Positions 7,660 to 16,469 of a DNA stretch of 64,000 nt are shown one piece after another (the first letter of the stretch is position 1; the number at the start of each line of letters is the position of its first letter). Source of the DNA: Rhodanobacter sp. (GTDB taxonomy: Bacteria; Pseudomonadota; Gammaproteobacteria; Xanthomonadales; Rhodanobacteraceae); contig SCRM01000021.1 of assembly GCA_004298045.1 (NCBI GenBank), positions 248,001-312,000 on the forward strand. The letters run 5' to 3'. The notes below the pieces were generated by a model. It made no database searches and was not told the DNA's origin. It worked only from the letters and a program-made list of their open reading frames with translations. The position numbers were made by a program, and so were the translations under genes.

Positions 7660-8889
7660 ATGAAAGTATCGCTTCGACCGCTGGCGTTGGCCTGCGCGAC
7701 CGCCTTTGCCCTCGCGCCGCTGGCCGCCGCATGCGCGCAATCCGCTGCCGCCGGGAGCTCCAGCGCGTCGCCATGGCAGCTGGAATGGAACCTGCGCGTG
7801 CGCCACGAGCAAGTGGACAGCGACGCCTTTGCCAAGGATGCCAAGGCCGATACCGCGCGGTTGCGGCTCGGCTTGCGCGCGCAGTTCGACAACGGCTGGC
7901 GCGGCCTTCTCGAAGGCAACGGCGTGGCTGCGGCCAACGACCACTACAACAGCGGTGCCAACGGCCACACGCAGTATCCGGCGATCGGCGACCCGCAGGC
8001 CGCCGAGCTCAGCCAGGCATGGATCGGCTGGCAGAACCAGGCCTTCGGTTTCAGCGCCGGTCGCCAGGCGCTGGTATTCGACAACCAGCGCTGGGTGAAC
8101 GACGCCGCGTGGCGCCGGCACCCGCAGACCTTCGATGCGGTGGCGCTCACCTGGCATCCGGCGGGCGACTGGACGGTGCGCTACGCGTGGCTCGACCGCG
8201 TGCACCGCGCGGCGACGAAAAAGGCGCTCAGCCCGCTGGTGCGCGAGCGTCGGCTGGATACCCACCTGCTCAATGTCAAATACGAACGCGCGCGCCAGTC
8301 GTGGGTGGGCTACACCTATCTGCACGAAGACCTCGACCTGCGTACCGCCTCGTCGGCCACCTACGGCGCGCGCTGGGTCGGCAAGCCCGCTGGCGATGGT
8401 TTTGGCTGGCAGCTCGAAGCCGCACGGCAAACCGATTACGCCAACAACCCCTTGCACTTCACCCACAACTACTGGCTGATCGAACCGGCGTTGACGCTCT
8501 CCGGCATCACCGTGCGCCTCGGCTGGGAGCACCTGGGCGGCGACGGTCGCACCGCCTTGCAGACACCGCTGACCTCGCCACACGTGTTCAACGGCTGGGA
8601 CAACCAGTTCACCGTGACCCCGGTCGGCGGCCTGCAGGATCGCTACGCCGCCGTTGGCGGCATCCTGCCGGCGGCCGGCAAGCTCGCGTGGAATGTGGCG
8701 TGGCACGACTTTCACGCCGTGCGCGGCGGCCGTTATGGCAGCGAATGGGATGCTTCCGTGGGGCGCCCGCTTGGTTACGGCGTCACCGCACTGGTCAAGG
8801 CCGCGCGTTATCAGGCCGACGGCTTTGGCCGTGACGACACGAAGGTATGGCTGCAGCTGGAGTGGGCGGGCACCCAGGCGCTGGATTGA
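7660..8889 (+). CDS. Alginate-export-type outer-membrane porin
   Basis: This 409-residue protein has a signal peptide (cleavage after about residue 26, AAACAQ) and then alternating hydrophobic/aromatic stretches of a beta-barrel: WQLEWNLRVRHEQVD, ADTARLRLGLRAQF, FGFSAGRQALVFDNQRWV and TKVWLQLEWAG at the C-terminus. The arrangement matches the Alginate_exp (pfam13372) porin family. The transported solute cannot be told. Such porins occur beside denitrification genes in some proteobacteria, and an FNR-like palindrome precedes it, so a nitrite/nitrate or organic-anion role is possible but inferred. The ATG at 7660 follows ACGGAACCCC, a weak ribosome site. Confidence 0.8.
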   Translation: MKVSLRPLALACATAFALAPLAAACAQSAAAGSSSASPWQLEWNLRVRHEQVDSDAFAKDAKADTARLRLGLRAQFDNGWRGLLEGNGVAAANDHYNSGANGHTQYPAIGDPQAAELSQAWIGWQNQAFGFSAGRQALVFDNQRWVNDAAWRRHPQTFDAVALTWHPAGDWTVRYAWLDRVHRAATKKALSPLVRERRLDTHLLNVKYERARQSWVGYTYLHEDLDLRTASSATYGARWVGKPAGDGFGWQLEAARQTDYANNPLHFTHNYWLIEPALTLSGITVRLGWEHLGGDGRTALQTPLTSPHVFNGWDNQFTVTPVGGLQDRYAAVGGILPAAGKLAWNVAWHDFHAVRGGRYGSEWDASVGRPLGYGVTALVKAARYQADGFGRDDTKVWLQLEWAGTQALD

Positions 8890-8950
8890 ACGGGGCTTCG
8901 TCCGGGTTCGGGGCGTCCGTCGCGAATCGCCCACTGCGGTCCTGATGTGC

Positions 8951-8964
8951 TTGACTTGCATCAG
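8951..8964 (+). promoter_or_regulatory. FNR/DNR-like box before the DUF2249 gene
   Basis: TTGACTTGCATCAG matches eight of ten defined positions of TTGAT-N4-ATCAA. It is nearly identical to the box in front of azurin (CTGACTTGTATCAG on the plus strand). Its centre is exactly 41.5 bases before the ATG at 8999, which helps to choose that start. Confidence 0.6.
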
Positions 8965-8998
8965 CGCCGGCCCGCCCGGCAAACGATGCAATGACGCG

Positions 8999-9241
8999 AT
9001 GACTTGCGATGAACTCGACTTGCGCCAGCTCGCGGCGCCGGAACCGATGGTGCGTGCGCTGGAAGCGGCGGACCGGCTGGCGCCCGGCGAAAGCGTCGCC
9101 GTGCTGGCGCCGATGCTGCCGCGGCCGTTGCTGATGGAACTGGCTGCGCTCGGTTTCGAAGCCGAGCCCGAACCGGCGCTGCCCGACGGCAGCGTGCGCG
9201 TGGTGATCCGCCGACCCGGCGATGGCGAAGCTGCGGCTTGA
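8999..9241 (+). CDS. DUF2249 domain protein
   Basis: This 80-residue protein begins DELDLRQLAAPEPMVRALEAADRL and continues PGESVAVLAPMLPRPLLMELAALGFEAE, the signature of DUF2249 (TusA-like fold). DUF2249 proteins are commonly found with denitrification and NO-response genes, alone or fused to hemerythrin; their biochemistry is not settled. The ATG at 8999 was chosen because an FNR-like box lies just upstream; an in-frame ATG at 8945 would place the box inside the gene. It overlaps the next gene by 20 bases, so the two are one operon. The aspartate/arginine pair of the LDLR motif is intact. No signal peptide is seen. Confidence 0.8.
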   Translation: MTCDELDLRQLAAPEPMVRALEAADRLAPGESVAVLAPMLPRPLLMELAALGFEAEPEPALPDGSVRVVIRRPGDGEAAA

Positions 9242-10463
9242 CGAGGCGCCGGCAGCCGCGCTGCCGTTGCGCTTCCTGCTCTCGATGCCGTGCTGGGGCA
9301 TTCTCGGCGGTTTGTTGCTGCTGGTGGATGCCGATGCGGCGCTGCGCTCGCGCTGGCAGCCGGCGACGCTGGCGATCACGCATGTGTGGACGCTCGGTGT
9401 GCTGGGCAACGCCATGTTCGGCAGCTTGCTGCAGTTTTTGCCGGTCGCCGGCAGCACGTCGGTGCGTTGGGGCGCTGGCGCGCCGTATCTGCACGCGGTG
9501 TTCAACCTCGGGGTGCTGGCGCTGGTGTTCGGCCTGCTTGCCGGCTCGCGCACGGGCTTGTTGACCGCCGGCGTACTGCTGCCGCTGGCTTTTCTGTGGC
9601 TGGCCGCGATGACCTTGCCGGGGCTGGTCGTCGGCGCCGGCGACAAGCTGTTGCGCGTCGGTATCGGCACGGCGGTGACCTACGGCGTGCTCACCGCGGC
9701 GCTGGGCGCCGGTTTGGTGGGCGCGCTGGCCACCGGGCACGGCTGGTGGCCGAGCGTGGTCGACGTGCATGCGAGTTTCGGCGCGCTGGGCTGGATCGTG
9801 CTGCTGATCGCCGCCGTCGCGCGGCTGACGATGCCGATGTTCCAGGGCACGCGCATGGTGCCGGCGCGCGGGCAGGGCACGTGGCTCGCGGCAGTGGCGT
9901 TGCTGTTGCCGTTGGCGGGCGCATGGCATGCGCTGCGCGGCGGCGCGTGGCTTGCCGGCGCCGTGGCGGCAGGTGCGCTGGCCTTCGTCGCCACCGCACT
10001 GGTGTTGCAATGGCCGGTGGCACGGGCGCGGCGCACCCTGCTGTATCGCGAGTGGCGGTTCGGCTTGCTGGCGTTGCTGGCCGCCATCGCCGCTCTGCTT
10101 GCCGGCCGCGGCGTGCTGGCCGGCGTGCTCGCGTTCGGCGTCGGCCTGCCGGTGATGGTGGGCGGCATGGCGATGGAGATCGTGCCCTTTGTGGCGTGGA
10201 TCGACCTGCGTCACCGCATCCCGCGCGGCACGCGCATCCCCGGCGTGCAGCGCCTGTCCGAGGACGAACGCAAGCGCCGGGTGCTGCACGCGCACTACGT
10301 CGCTGCGCCGCTGCTGGTGCTGGCCGCATGCTGGCCGCAACCGTGGCTGCTGCGCGTGGCGGCGTTGGCGCAGGTCGGCGTGTGGTCGCTGCACGCGGCG
10401 ACGCTGTGGCAAGTGCTGCGTGCCGCACGCGGGTTCGCACGAACGGCGATGGCCGGTGAGTGA
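9222..10463 (+). CDS. Polytopic membrane protein, heme-copper-oxidase/NnrS-like, linked to DUF2249
   Basis: The 413-residue protein has about eleven or twelve predicted membrane helices with histidines inside or at the ends of helices: H54 (ITHVWTLGVLGNAMFGSLLQ), H91 (YLHAVFNLGVLAL), H183 (VDVHASFGALGW), the LHAHY cluster and a late SLHAATLW. The pattern resembles heme-copper oxidase subunit I-like or NnrS-like proteins found in denitrifiers, but it is shorter than a catalytic subunit I and I do not see a full set of copper B ligands. Function is therefore unassigned; a heme-binding role in NO or nitrite stress is plausible. Its start lies inside the DUF2249 gene, so the pair is translationally coupled behind an FNR-like box. 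Confidence 0.7.
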   Translation: MAKLRLDEAPAAALPLRFLLSMPCWGILGGLLLLVDADAALRSRWQPATLAITHVWTLGVLGNAMFGSLLQFLPVAGSTSVRWGAGAPYLHAVFNLGVLALVFGLLAGSRTGLLTAGVLLPLAFLWLAAMTLPGLVVGAGDKLLRVGIGTAVTYGVLTAALGAGLVGALATGHGWWPSVVDVHASFGALGWIVLLIAAVARLTMPMFQGTRMVPARGQGTWLAAVALLLPLAGAWHALRGGAWLAGAVAAGALAFVATALVLQWPVARARRTLLYREWRFGLLALLAAIAALLAGRGVLAGVLAFGVGLPVMVGGMAMEIVPFVAWIDLRHRIPRGTRIPGVQRLSEDERKRRVLHAHYVAAPLLVLAACWPQPWLLRVAALAQVGVWSLHAATLWQVLRAARGFARTAMAGE

Positions 10464-10598
10464 TCCGCTGCGCCAACGCTTCGCCAAATGATGCGCGTCA
10501 AGGGCAGGGCGGCGATGCACACGCATGCTGACGCGCTGCCGGCACGGGGCCTTCGACGACGCGCGCCGCCGGCGACTTCCCCACTTCGAAGGATCGTC

Positions 10599-11624
10599 AT
10601 GTCCGAAACTGCCCAGTTTGCCAAGCCTTCATGGCGCGATGGCATGGAGCTCGAATACGCCGACCTCATCGCACGACTCGAACCCTTGATGCCGTGCCTG
10701 GAGATTCCGCTGCACCTGCCGTGGATCGACGCCATCAACCGGCTCAAGAAGGAGCGCGGCGCGGTCATCATGGCGCACAACTACCAGTCGCCGGAGATCT
10801 TCCACGGCGTGGCCGACGTGGTCGGCGATTCGCTCGGGCTGGCGCGCGCGGCGGCCGATTGCAAGGAGGACATCATCGTGGTGTGCGGCGTGCACTTCAT
10901 GGCTGAGAGCGCCAAGATCCTCGCGCCGGAGAAGACCGTGCTGATCCCCGACCTCGAAGCCGGCTGCTCGCTTGCCGCCTCGATCACCGCCGAGGACGTG
11001 CGCGAACTGAAGCGGCAACACCCCGGCGTCCCGGTGGTGAGCTATGCCAACACCTCGGCCGCGGTCAAGGCCGAATCCGACGCGATCTGCACCTCGGCCA
11101 ACGCGGTACAGGTGGTGGAGGCGATGGGCAGCGACACGGTGATTTTTCTGCCGGACGAATACCTCGGCAAACACGTGGCCAAGCAAACCGGGATCAAGAT
11201 CATCCTGTGGCACGGCCACTGCGAGGTGCACGAGAAGTTCACCGCGCAGCAGGTGCGCCATGTGCGCGAGGCGTTCGGGGTGAAAGTGGTGGCGCATCCG
11301 GAGTGCCCGCCGGAAGTGCTGGAGGAGGCCGATTTCGTCGGCTCCACCACCGCGATGGGCAAGTGGCTGGAACGCGAGCAGCCGGAAAAGGTGGCGATGA
11401 TCACCGAGTGCTCGATGAGCGACAACCTCAAGGTGCAGTTCCCGCATACGCAGTTCATCAAGCCGTGCAACCTGTGCCCGCACATGCAGCGCATCACGTT
11501 GCCGAAGATTCACGCCGCACTGTGCGAGATGAAGCACGCGATCGAGATTCCCGCCGACGTGATCGCCGGCGCGCGCCGAGCGCTCGACCGCATGCTGGCG
11601 ATCGGGAGACGGGAGCCGGCGTGA
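10599..11624 (+). CDS. nadA: Quinolinate synthase A
   Basis: NadA condenses iminoaspartate with dihydroxyacetone phosphate to quinolinate, the second step of de novo NAD synthesis, using an oxygen-sensitive [4Fe-4S] cluster. The 341-residue protein shows AVIMAHNYQSPEI, VVGDSLGLAR, GVHFMAESAKIL and the cluster cysteines C96, C236 and one of C290/C293 (PCNLCPHM). The ATG at 10599 was chosen because homologs start close to it (MSETAQF) and AAGGA precedes it; earlier in-frame codons lack family similarity. The nadB start overlaps its stop, so the two enzymes of iminoaspartate handling are made together. Confidence 0.96.
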   Translation: MSETAQFAKPSWRDGMELEYADLIARLEPLMPCLEIPLHLPWIDAINRLKKERGAVIMAHNYQSPEIFHGVADVVGDSLGLARAAADCKEDIIVVCGVHFMAESAKILAPEKTVLIPDLEAGCSLAASITAEDVRELKRQHPGVPVVSYANTSAAVKAESDAICTSANAVQVVEAMGSDTVIFLPDEYLGKHVAKQTGIKIILWHGHCEVHEKFTAQQVRHVREAFGVKVVAHPECPPEVLEEADFVGSTTAMGKWLEREQPEKVAMITECSMSDNLKVQFPHTQFIKPCNLCPHMQRITLPKIHAALCEMKHAIEIPADVIAGARRALDRMLAIGRREPA

Positions 11625-13051
11625 AACCGATCGTGGTGGTGGGCGCCGGCGTGGCCGGCATGGCGACCGCGCTGGCGGCGGCGCCGGCACGCGTGCTGCT
11701 GCTCAGCCGCGACGCGGCCGGCGCCGCCAGTTGGCTCGCGCAGGGCGGCATTGCCGCGGCGATGGATGCGGCCGACAGCGTGGAGTCGCACGTGCGCGAC
11801 ACGCTGGAAGCGGGCGCGCAGCACAACTCGCTGGAAGCCGTGCGCTGGTTGTGCGGCGAGGCGCCGGCCACGGTGCGCTGGCTCGCCACGCAGGGCGTGG
11901 CCTTCGACCGCGCCGCTGACGGCACGCTGGCGCTCGGCCGCGAGGGCGGGCACCACGCCGCGCGCATCGTGCATGCCGGCGGCGACGCGACCGGCGCCGT
12001 CATCGTGCAGGCCCTGCAGGCGCGCGTGCGCCAGGCCGGCCATGTCGAGTGGCGCGATGGCGTGGACGTCGACGCGCTGCTGGTGCACGACGGCCGCGTT
12101 GCCGGCGTGCGCACGCGCGATGGGGCAGGGCGCAGCGAAGAGGTCGAGGCCACGGCGGTGGTGCTGGCCACCGGTGGCATCGGCGCGCTGTGGGCACGCA
12201 CCAGCAATCCGCCGGGCGCGAACGGCGCCGGGCTGGCGCTGGCGCTCGTGGCCGGCGCGTTTCCGCGCGACCTGGAATTCATGCAGTTCCATCCCACCGC
12301 GCTCGACGTCGGCGGCGAGCGCCTGCCGCTCCTGACCGAAGCGCTGCGCGGCGCCGGCGCGCGTCTCGTCGATGGCGACGGCCACGCGCTGATGCGCGGC
12401 GTGCACCCGCTCGGCGACCTCGCGCCACGCGACATCGTGGCGCGTCGCGTGTGGGAGGTGCAGCGCGAAGGCGCCGCCACGCTGCTCGATGCGACGGACG
12501 TGCAAGGGGATTGGCAGCGGCGTTTCCCCACCGTGCTGGCGGCCTGTCTCGCACACGGTTTCGATCCGCGCACCACGCCGTTGCCGATCACGCCGGCCGC
12601 GCATTTTCACATGGGCGGCTTGGCGACCGATCTGGACGGCCGCACGTCGCTCCCCGGCCTGTATGCGGTGGGCGAGGTGGGCTGCAACGGCGTGCACGGG
12701 GCCAATCGGCTGGCCAGCAATTCGCTGCTGGAAGCCGTGGCCGGCGGTCGGCGCACCGGTGCCGACCTTGCGCAATCGCCCATCCCGCCCCCGGGCGACG
12801 GCGCCTGGCACTGGATCGAGCGCGAGCCGTCGCTGGATGCCGAAGGCGTGCGCACCCTGCGCACCATGCTGTGGAACGTGGCGGGCCCGGTGCGTGAATC
12901 CACCGTGCTGCGTGACGCGTGGCGCATCTGCCGCGCAGCAGCGGAAACGAGCTGGCAGATGCGCCTGGCAAAGCGCCTGCTGCGCGCCATGCGCGTGCGC
13001 AAGGAGAGCCTCGGCGCGCATTACCGCGAGGATCGCGGCTGCCCGATGTGA
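11621..13051 (+). CDS. nadB: L-aspartate oxidase
   Basis: NadB oxidises L-aspartate to iminoaspartate with FAD, feeding NadA. The GTG start at 11621 overlaps the nadA stop (GTGA) and gives MKPIVVVGAGVAGMATALAA, the FAD-binding Rossmann motif. ASWLAQGGIAAAM, LATGGIGALW, EFMQFHPTAL, the active-site stretch HFHMGGLATDLDGRTSLPGLYAVGE and the CNGVHGANRLASNSLLE block are all present. At 476 residues it is shorter than the E. coli enzyme (540): the C-terminal helical tail is trimmed, while the catalytic and FAD parts are complete. It should be functional. nadC is not in the window. Confidence 0.95.
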   Translation: MKPIVVVGAGVAGMATALAAAPARVLLLSRDAAGAASWLAQGGIAAAMDAADSVESHVRDTLEAGAQHNSLEAVRWLCGEAPATVRWLATQGVAFDRAADGTLALGREGGHHAARIVHAGGDATGAVIVQALQARVRQAGHVEWRDGVDVDALLVHDGRVAGVRTRDGAGRSEEVEATAVVLATGGIGALWARTSNPPGANGAGLALALVAGAFPRDLEFMQFHPTALDVGGERLPLLTEALRGAGARLVDGDGHALMRGVHPLGDLAPRDIVARRVWEVQREGAATLLDATDVQGDWQRRFPTVLAACLAHGFDPRTTPLPITPAAHFHMGGLATDLDGRTSLPGLYAVGEVGCNGVHGANRLASNSLLEAVAGGRRTGADLAQSPIPPPGDGAWHWIEREPSLDAEGVRTLRTMLWNVAGPVRESTVLRDAWRICRAAAETSWQMRLAKRLLRAMRVRKESLGAHYREDRGCPM

Positions 13052-13194
13052 GGGTGGTTGCGCCATGCGACTTTCGTCGTGCGACATCCTGTCGTGCGCG
13101 CGGCGTTCCATACGCCCGCGTTCCGGTGACGGGTGTCAATCGTGTACCGTGACGCACCATTCACACTTCTTCATCATCTTTCTGCGAGTGCGCC

Positions 13195-13710
13195 ATGTCC
13201 CGTCCTTCGTCCTTTACCTACGAACAATTGCTGGCCTGCGGACGCGGCGAATTGTTCGGCGACGGCAACGCGCGTTTGCCGGCACCGCCGATGCTGATGT
13301 TCGATCGCGTCACCCACATCTCCACCGAGGGCGGCGCGCACGGCAAGGGCGAGATCAAGGCCGAGCTCGACATCCGCCCCGACCTGTGGTTTTTCGGCTG
13401 CCACTTCATCGGTGATCCGGTGATGCCCGGCTGCCTCGGGCTGGATGCGATGTGGCAGCTCTCCGGGTTCTTCCTGCCGTGGCTGGGCGAGCCGGGCCGT
13501 GGCCGCGCACTGGGCGTGGGCAAGGTCAAGTTCACCGGGCAGATCATGCCCAAGGCCAAACTGGTGCGGTACCAGATCGACATCCGCCGCGTGATGCGCG
13601 GCAAGCTTGCGCTGGTGATCGCCGACGGCACCACGTTCGTCGATGACCGCCCGATCTACGAAGCCAGCGACATGCGCGTGGGGCTGTTCCAGTCCACGGA
13701 GAACTTCTGA
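13195..13710 (+). CDS. fabA: 3-hydroxydecanoyl-ACP dehydratase/isomerase
   Basis: FabA dehydrates 3-hydroxydecanoyl-ACP and isomerises the product to cis-3-decenoyl-ACP, the branch point of anaerobic unsaturated fatty acid synthesis. The 171-residue length is exact for the family. Catalytic H70 and D84 sit in the signature [20 protein letters not shown]. The ATG at 13195 follows a 140-base leader after nadB. It ends one base into the fabB start (TGATG), so fabA and fabB form a coupled operon, the classic gammaproteobacterial arrangement. Confidence 0.98.
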   Translation: MSRPSSFTYEQLLACGRGELFGDGNARLPAPPMLMFDRVTHISTEGGAHGKGEIKAELDIRPDLWFFGCHFIGDPVMPGCLGLDAMWQLSGFFLPWLGEPGRGRALGVGKVKFTGQIMPKAKLVRYQIDIRRVMRGKLALVIADGTTFVDDRPIYEASDMRVGLFQSTENF

Positions 13711-14918
13711 TGCGCCGCGTCGTCGTCACCGGCATGGGCATCGTCTCCTGCCTCGGCAATGCGCTCGACACGGTGTCCACCGCGCTGCGCGACCTGAAAA
13801 GCGGCATCGTCGCCAAGCCGGATTACGCCGAGCACGGCCTGCGCAGCCAGGTGGCCGGCGTGCCGCAGGTGGATCTGGATGCCTCGATCGACCGCAAGCT
13901 GCGCCGCTTCATGGGCGACGCCGCGGCGTATGCCTACCTTTCGATGCGCGACGCGATTGCCGATGCGGGTTTGGCGGTGGCGCAGGTCAGCAACCCGCGC
14001 ACCGGCGTCATCGCCGGCTCCGGCGGCGGCTCGGCGCGCTGGCAGATCGAGACCGGCGACCTGCTGCGTGCGAAGGGCGTGCGCAAGGTCGGCCCGTTCA
14101 TGGTGCCGCGCACGATGTGCTCCACCGTGTCGGCCACGCTGGCGACCGCGTTCGGCATCCTCGGGCTGAGCTATTCGATTTCCGCCGCCTGCGCCACCTC
14201 GGCGCACTGCATCGGCGCGGCGGCCGACCTGATCCGCCACGGCGCACAGGACATCGTGTTTGCCGGCGGCGGCGAAGAGGAACACTGGGGCATGACCGCG
14301 CAGTTCGACGCGATGGGTGCACTGTCCACCGGCAGCAATCACCAGCCCAAGCAGGCGTCGCGTCCGTACGACGTCAACCGCGACGGCTTCGTCATCGCCG
14401 GCGGCGGCGGCATGCTGGTGCTCGAGGACTACGAGCACGCCAAGGCGCGCGGTGCGCACATTCATGCCGAGCTGGTGGGTTACGGCGTTACCTCGGATGG
14501 CGAGGACATGGTGGCGCCTTCCGGCGAGGGTGCGGTGCGCTGCATGCAGATGGCGATGGCCAACGTCGCGCACCCGATCGACTACCTCAACACCCACGGC
14601 ACCGCTACCCCGCTCGGCGACATCGTGGAATTGAACGCGGTGCGCAAGGCGTTCGGCACCGACGTGCCGCCGCTGTCGTCCACCAAGGCGCTCACCGGCC
14701 ACTCACTCGGCGCCGCCAGCGTGCACGAGGCGATCTACAGCCTGCTCATGATGCGCGACGGCTTCATGGCCGGCTCGGCGCACATCGAGGCGCTCGATGA
14801 GCGCGCGCAGGGTTTCCCCGTCCTGCGCGAGAGTCGCGAAGCGAAGCTCGACACCGTCATGTCCAACAGCTTCGGCTTTGGCGGCACCAACGCCACGCTG
14901 GTGTTTGCACGGGTCTAG
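13710..14918 (+). CDS. fabB: Beta-ketoacyl-ACP synthase I
   Basis: FabB elongates cis-3-decenoyl-ACP and so commits the FabA product to unsaturated fatty acids. The 402-residue protein has the thiolase fold with the nucleophile C161 in [11 protein letters not shown] and the two histidines in [11 protein letters not shown] and TGHSLGAAS. The start [17 protein letters not shown] is typical. It overlaps fabA by one base. A large inverted repeat (14922-14989) follows directly and probably ends transcription between this gene and the convergent GFA gene. Confidence 0.98.
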   Translation: MRRVVVTGMGIVSCLGNALDTVSTALRDLKSGIVAKPDYAEHGLRSQVAGVPQVDLDASIDRKLRRFMGDAAAYAYLSMRDAIADAGLAVAQVSNPRTGVIAGSGGGSARWQIETGDLLRAKGVRKVGPFMVPRTMCSTVSATLATAFGILGLSYSISAACATSAHCIGAAADLIRHGAQDIVFAGGGEEEHWGMTAQFDAMGALSTGSNHQPKQASRPYDVNRDGFVIAGGGGMLVLEDYEHAKARGAHIHAELVGYGVTSDGEDMVAPSGEGAVRCMQMAMANVAHPIDYLNTHGTATPLGDIVELNAVRKAFGTDVPPLSSTKALTGHSLGAASVHEAIYSLLMMRDGFMAGSAHIEALDERAQGFPVLRESREAKLDTVMSNSFGFGGTNATLVFARV

Positions 14919-14921
14919 GGA

Positions 14922-14989
14922 CGTGGGCGGCAGGAACCAGGCAGGCCAAAACGGCGCAGCCGCAGCTGCTTGAGTTTCTGCCGCCCACG
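14922..14989. repeat. Long inverted repeat between fabB and the GFA gene
   Basis: Twelve-base arms CGTGGGCGGCAG and CTGCCGCCCACG pair perfectly across a 44-base insert. The insert holds a smaller stem (GCAGC-CGCA-GCTGC, 14956-14969). No T run is present on either strand. It fills nearly the whole gap between two convergent genes, so a transcription-blocking or mRNA-stabilising role for both is likely. It could also be a mobile palindromic element. Confidence 0.6.
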
Positions 14990-14996
14990 CTCCGGG

Positions 14997-15398
14997 TCAG
15001 GTCGGCAATTGCGCAAACGCCGGCAGCGTTTCCAGCTGGTGATCCCAGGCCGCGCGGCTGGCGGTAAACAGATGTGCCTGCGGCGATAGCGCAGGCACAT
15101 CATCCAGGCTGCCTGCCGGCACTGCCAGCAGCCGACCCTGTTGCATGGGCAACGCCGAGCCGCATACCGAGCAGAAACTGCGCGCGTGGCGGGTGCCTGG
15201 CAGTCGAAAGCTGGCGATCCGATCCGCGCCAGCCAACCATGCAAGCTGAGCCGTGGTCGAGAACAGGTTGGCCGCATGCGCCGAGCCGGTGTCCTTGCGG
15301 CAGTAGTCGCAATGGCAGAGGTAAAAGTAGTCGAAACTGCCGTTGACTTCGTAGCGGACGGTGCCGCACAGGCAGGAACCGCGGTAGCTGGGAATCAT
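14997..15398 (-). CDS. GFA-family zinc protein
   Basis: This 133-residue protein belongs to the GFA family (formaldehyde-activating-enzyme-like, also annotated CENP-V/GFA domain). Zinc-binding cysteines are visible: C9 and C11 in GSCLCGTVRYEV, C28, C30 and C33 in LCHCDYCRK, and C76 and C79 in SFCSVCGS. Members bind zinc, and a few have been proposed to use glutathione adducts, but the substrate of most is unknown. The ATG at 15398 follows GAGG at about ten bases; an in-frame start further upstream would add residues not seen in the family. It is convergent with fabB and divergent from the patatin gene. Confidence 0.85.
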   Translation of the reverse strand: MIPSYRGSCLCGTVRYEVNGSFDYFYLCHCDYCRKDTGSAHAANLFSTTAQLAWLAGADRIASFRLPGTRHARSFCSVCGSALPMQQGRLLAVPAGSLDDVPALSPQAHLFTASRAAWDHQLETLPAFAQLPT

Positions 15399-15529
15399 GT
15401 CGAAACCTCGGTTTGCAGGGCGCCCAGCATGCGCCATGACGACGTTGTCGTGTATGCGGGAACACCACGGCTCCTGAGCGCATCCAATGGACAGTAAGCA
15501 GCGGGTGCAAGCCGGTGCCGGAGGATGCA

Positions 15530-16429
15530 ATGGGTCAGCACAAGACAGCCATGGTGCTCAGCGGTGGTGGCAGCCTCGGCGCGGTGCAGGCCGGAATGCT
15601 GCTGGCATTGGCGGAGGCCGGCGTCACGGCTGAGCTGATTGTCGGGGCGTCGGTGGGCGCGCTGAATGGCGCGTTCTACGCGGATGACCCGACCCCGGCG
15701 GGTACCGCGCGACTGGTCGCGCTGTGGCGCAGCCTGCAACGCCGCGATGTGTTTCCGCTGACGTTGTGGGCCGGGCTCAAGGCGTTGGTATTCAGCCGCG
15801 ATCATCTGGTGGAGCCCGCCGCACTGCGCGATATCGTGTGCCGCAGCCTGCGCATGCGCCGCATCGAGGAGGCGCCGGTTGCTCTGCACGTGGTGGCGAC
15901 GGACATCCTGAGCGGCGAAGACGTGCTGCTTTCGCGCGGCGACGTGGCGACCGCGCTCATGGCGAGCACCGCGATCCCGGTCGTGTTTCCGCCGGTGGCG
16001 TGGGAAGGGCGCCAGCTGGTCGATGGCGGCGTCAGCAACAACACCCCGATCACCAGTGCGATTGCGCTTGGCGCCGAGCGCATCCTGGTGCTGCCGACCG
16101 GCACCAGCTGCGCGCTGACCGAACCGCCGCACAACATGGCGGCGCTCGCGCTGCATGTACTGGGCTTGCAGAACATGCGCCAGCTTGATCGTGACATCGA
16201 GCGCCACGCGGCGGCAGCGCGCATCACCGTGGTGCCGCCGTTGTGCCCGCTCGACGTATCCGTTTTCGATTTTTCCCACACCGCGGCATTGATCGAACGA
16301 GCGGTAACGCAAACGCGCGCATGGATCGCTTCCGGCGGACTGGCCAGCGCTGGCCCTCTGCATGTGCCGTTGGCACATCGCGACCGGCCATCCGCGGCGG
16401 CGGCCGGCCGTTGCGAGCCGGTGAGCTGA
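15530..16429 (+). CDS. Patatin-like phospholipase
   Basis: The 299-residue protein has the patatin Ser-Asp dyad: S41 in the nucleophile elbow GASVG and D165 in LVDGGVSNN, with the oxyanion loop LSGGGSLGA at residues 10-18. These enzymes hydrolyse acyl chains from phospholipids or related lipids. There is no signal peptide, so it is cytoplasmic or peripheral at the inner membrane (RssA-like). The ATG at 15530 has GGAGG six bases upstream; a start at 15515 would lie upstream of that site. A roughly 40-residue arginine/alanine-rich tail follows the fold and looks poorly conserved. Confidence 0.9.
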   Translation: MGQHKTAMVLSGGGSLGAVQAGMLLALAEAGVTAELIVGASVGALNGAFYADDPTPAGTARLVALWRSLQRRDVFPLTLWAGLKALVFSRDHLVEPAALRDIVCRSLRMRRIEEAPVALHVVATDILSGEDVLLSRGDVATALMASTAIPVVFPPVAWEGRQLVDGGVSNNTPITSAIALGAERILVLPTGTSCALTEPPHNMAALALHVLGLQNMRQLDRDIERHAAAARITVVPPLCPLDVSVFDFSHTAALIERAVTQTRAWIASGGLASAGPLHVPLAHRDRPSAAAAGRCEPVS

Positions 16430-16469
16430 GCGTGTTTCCCCTTTTGCTTTCCAACAAGGAGTGCCCTAG

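Noticed and set aside
13126-13139. GTGACGGGTGTCAA, an FNR-like palindrome before fabA
   Set aside because: Only the inner TGAC-N4-GTCA matches, and fabA is a housekeeping gene needed in air; likely chance.
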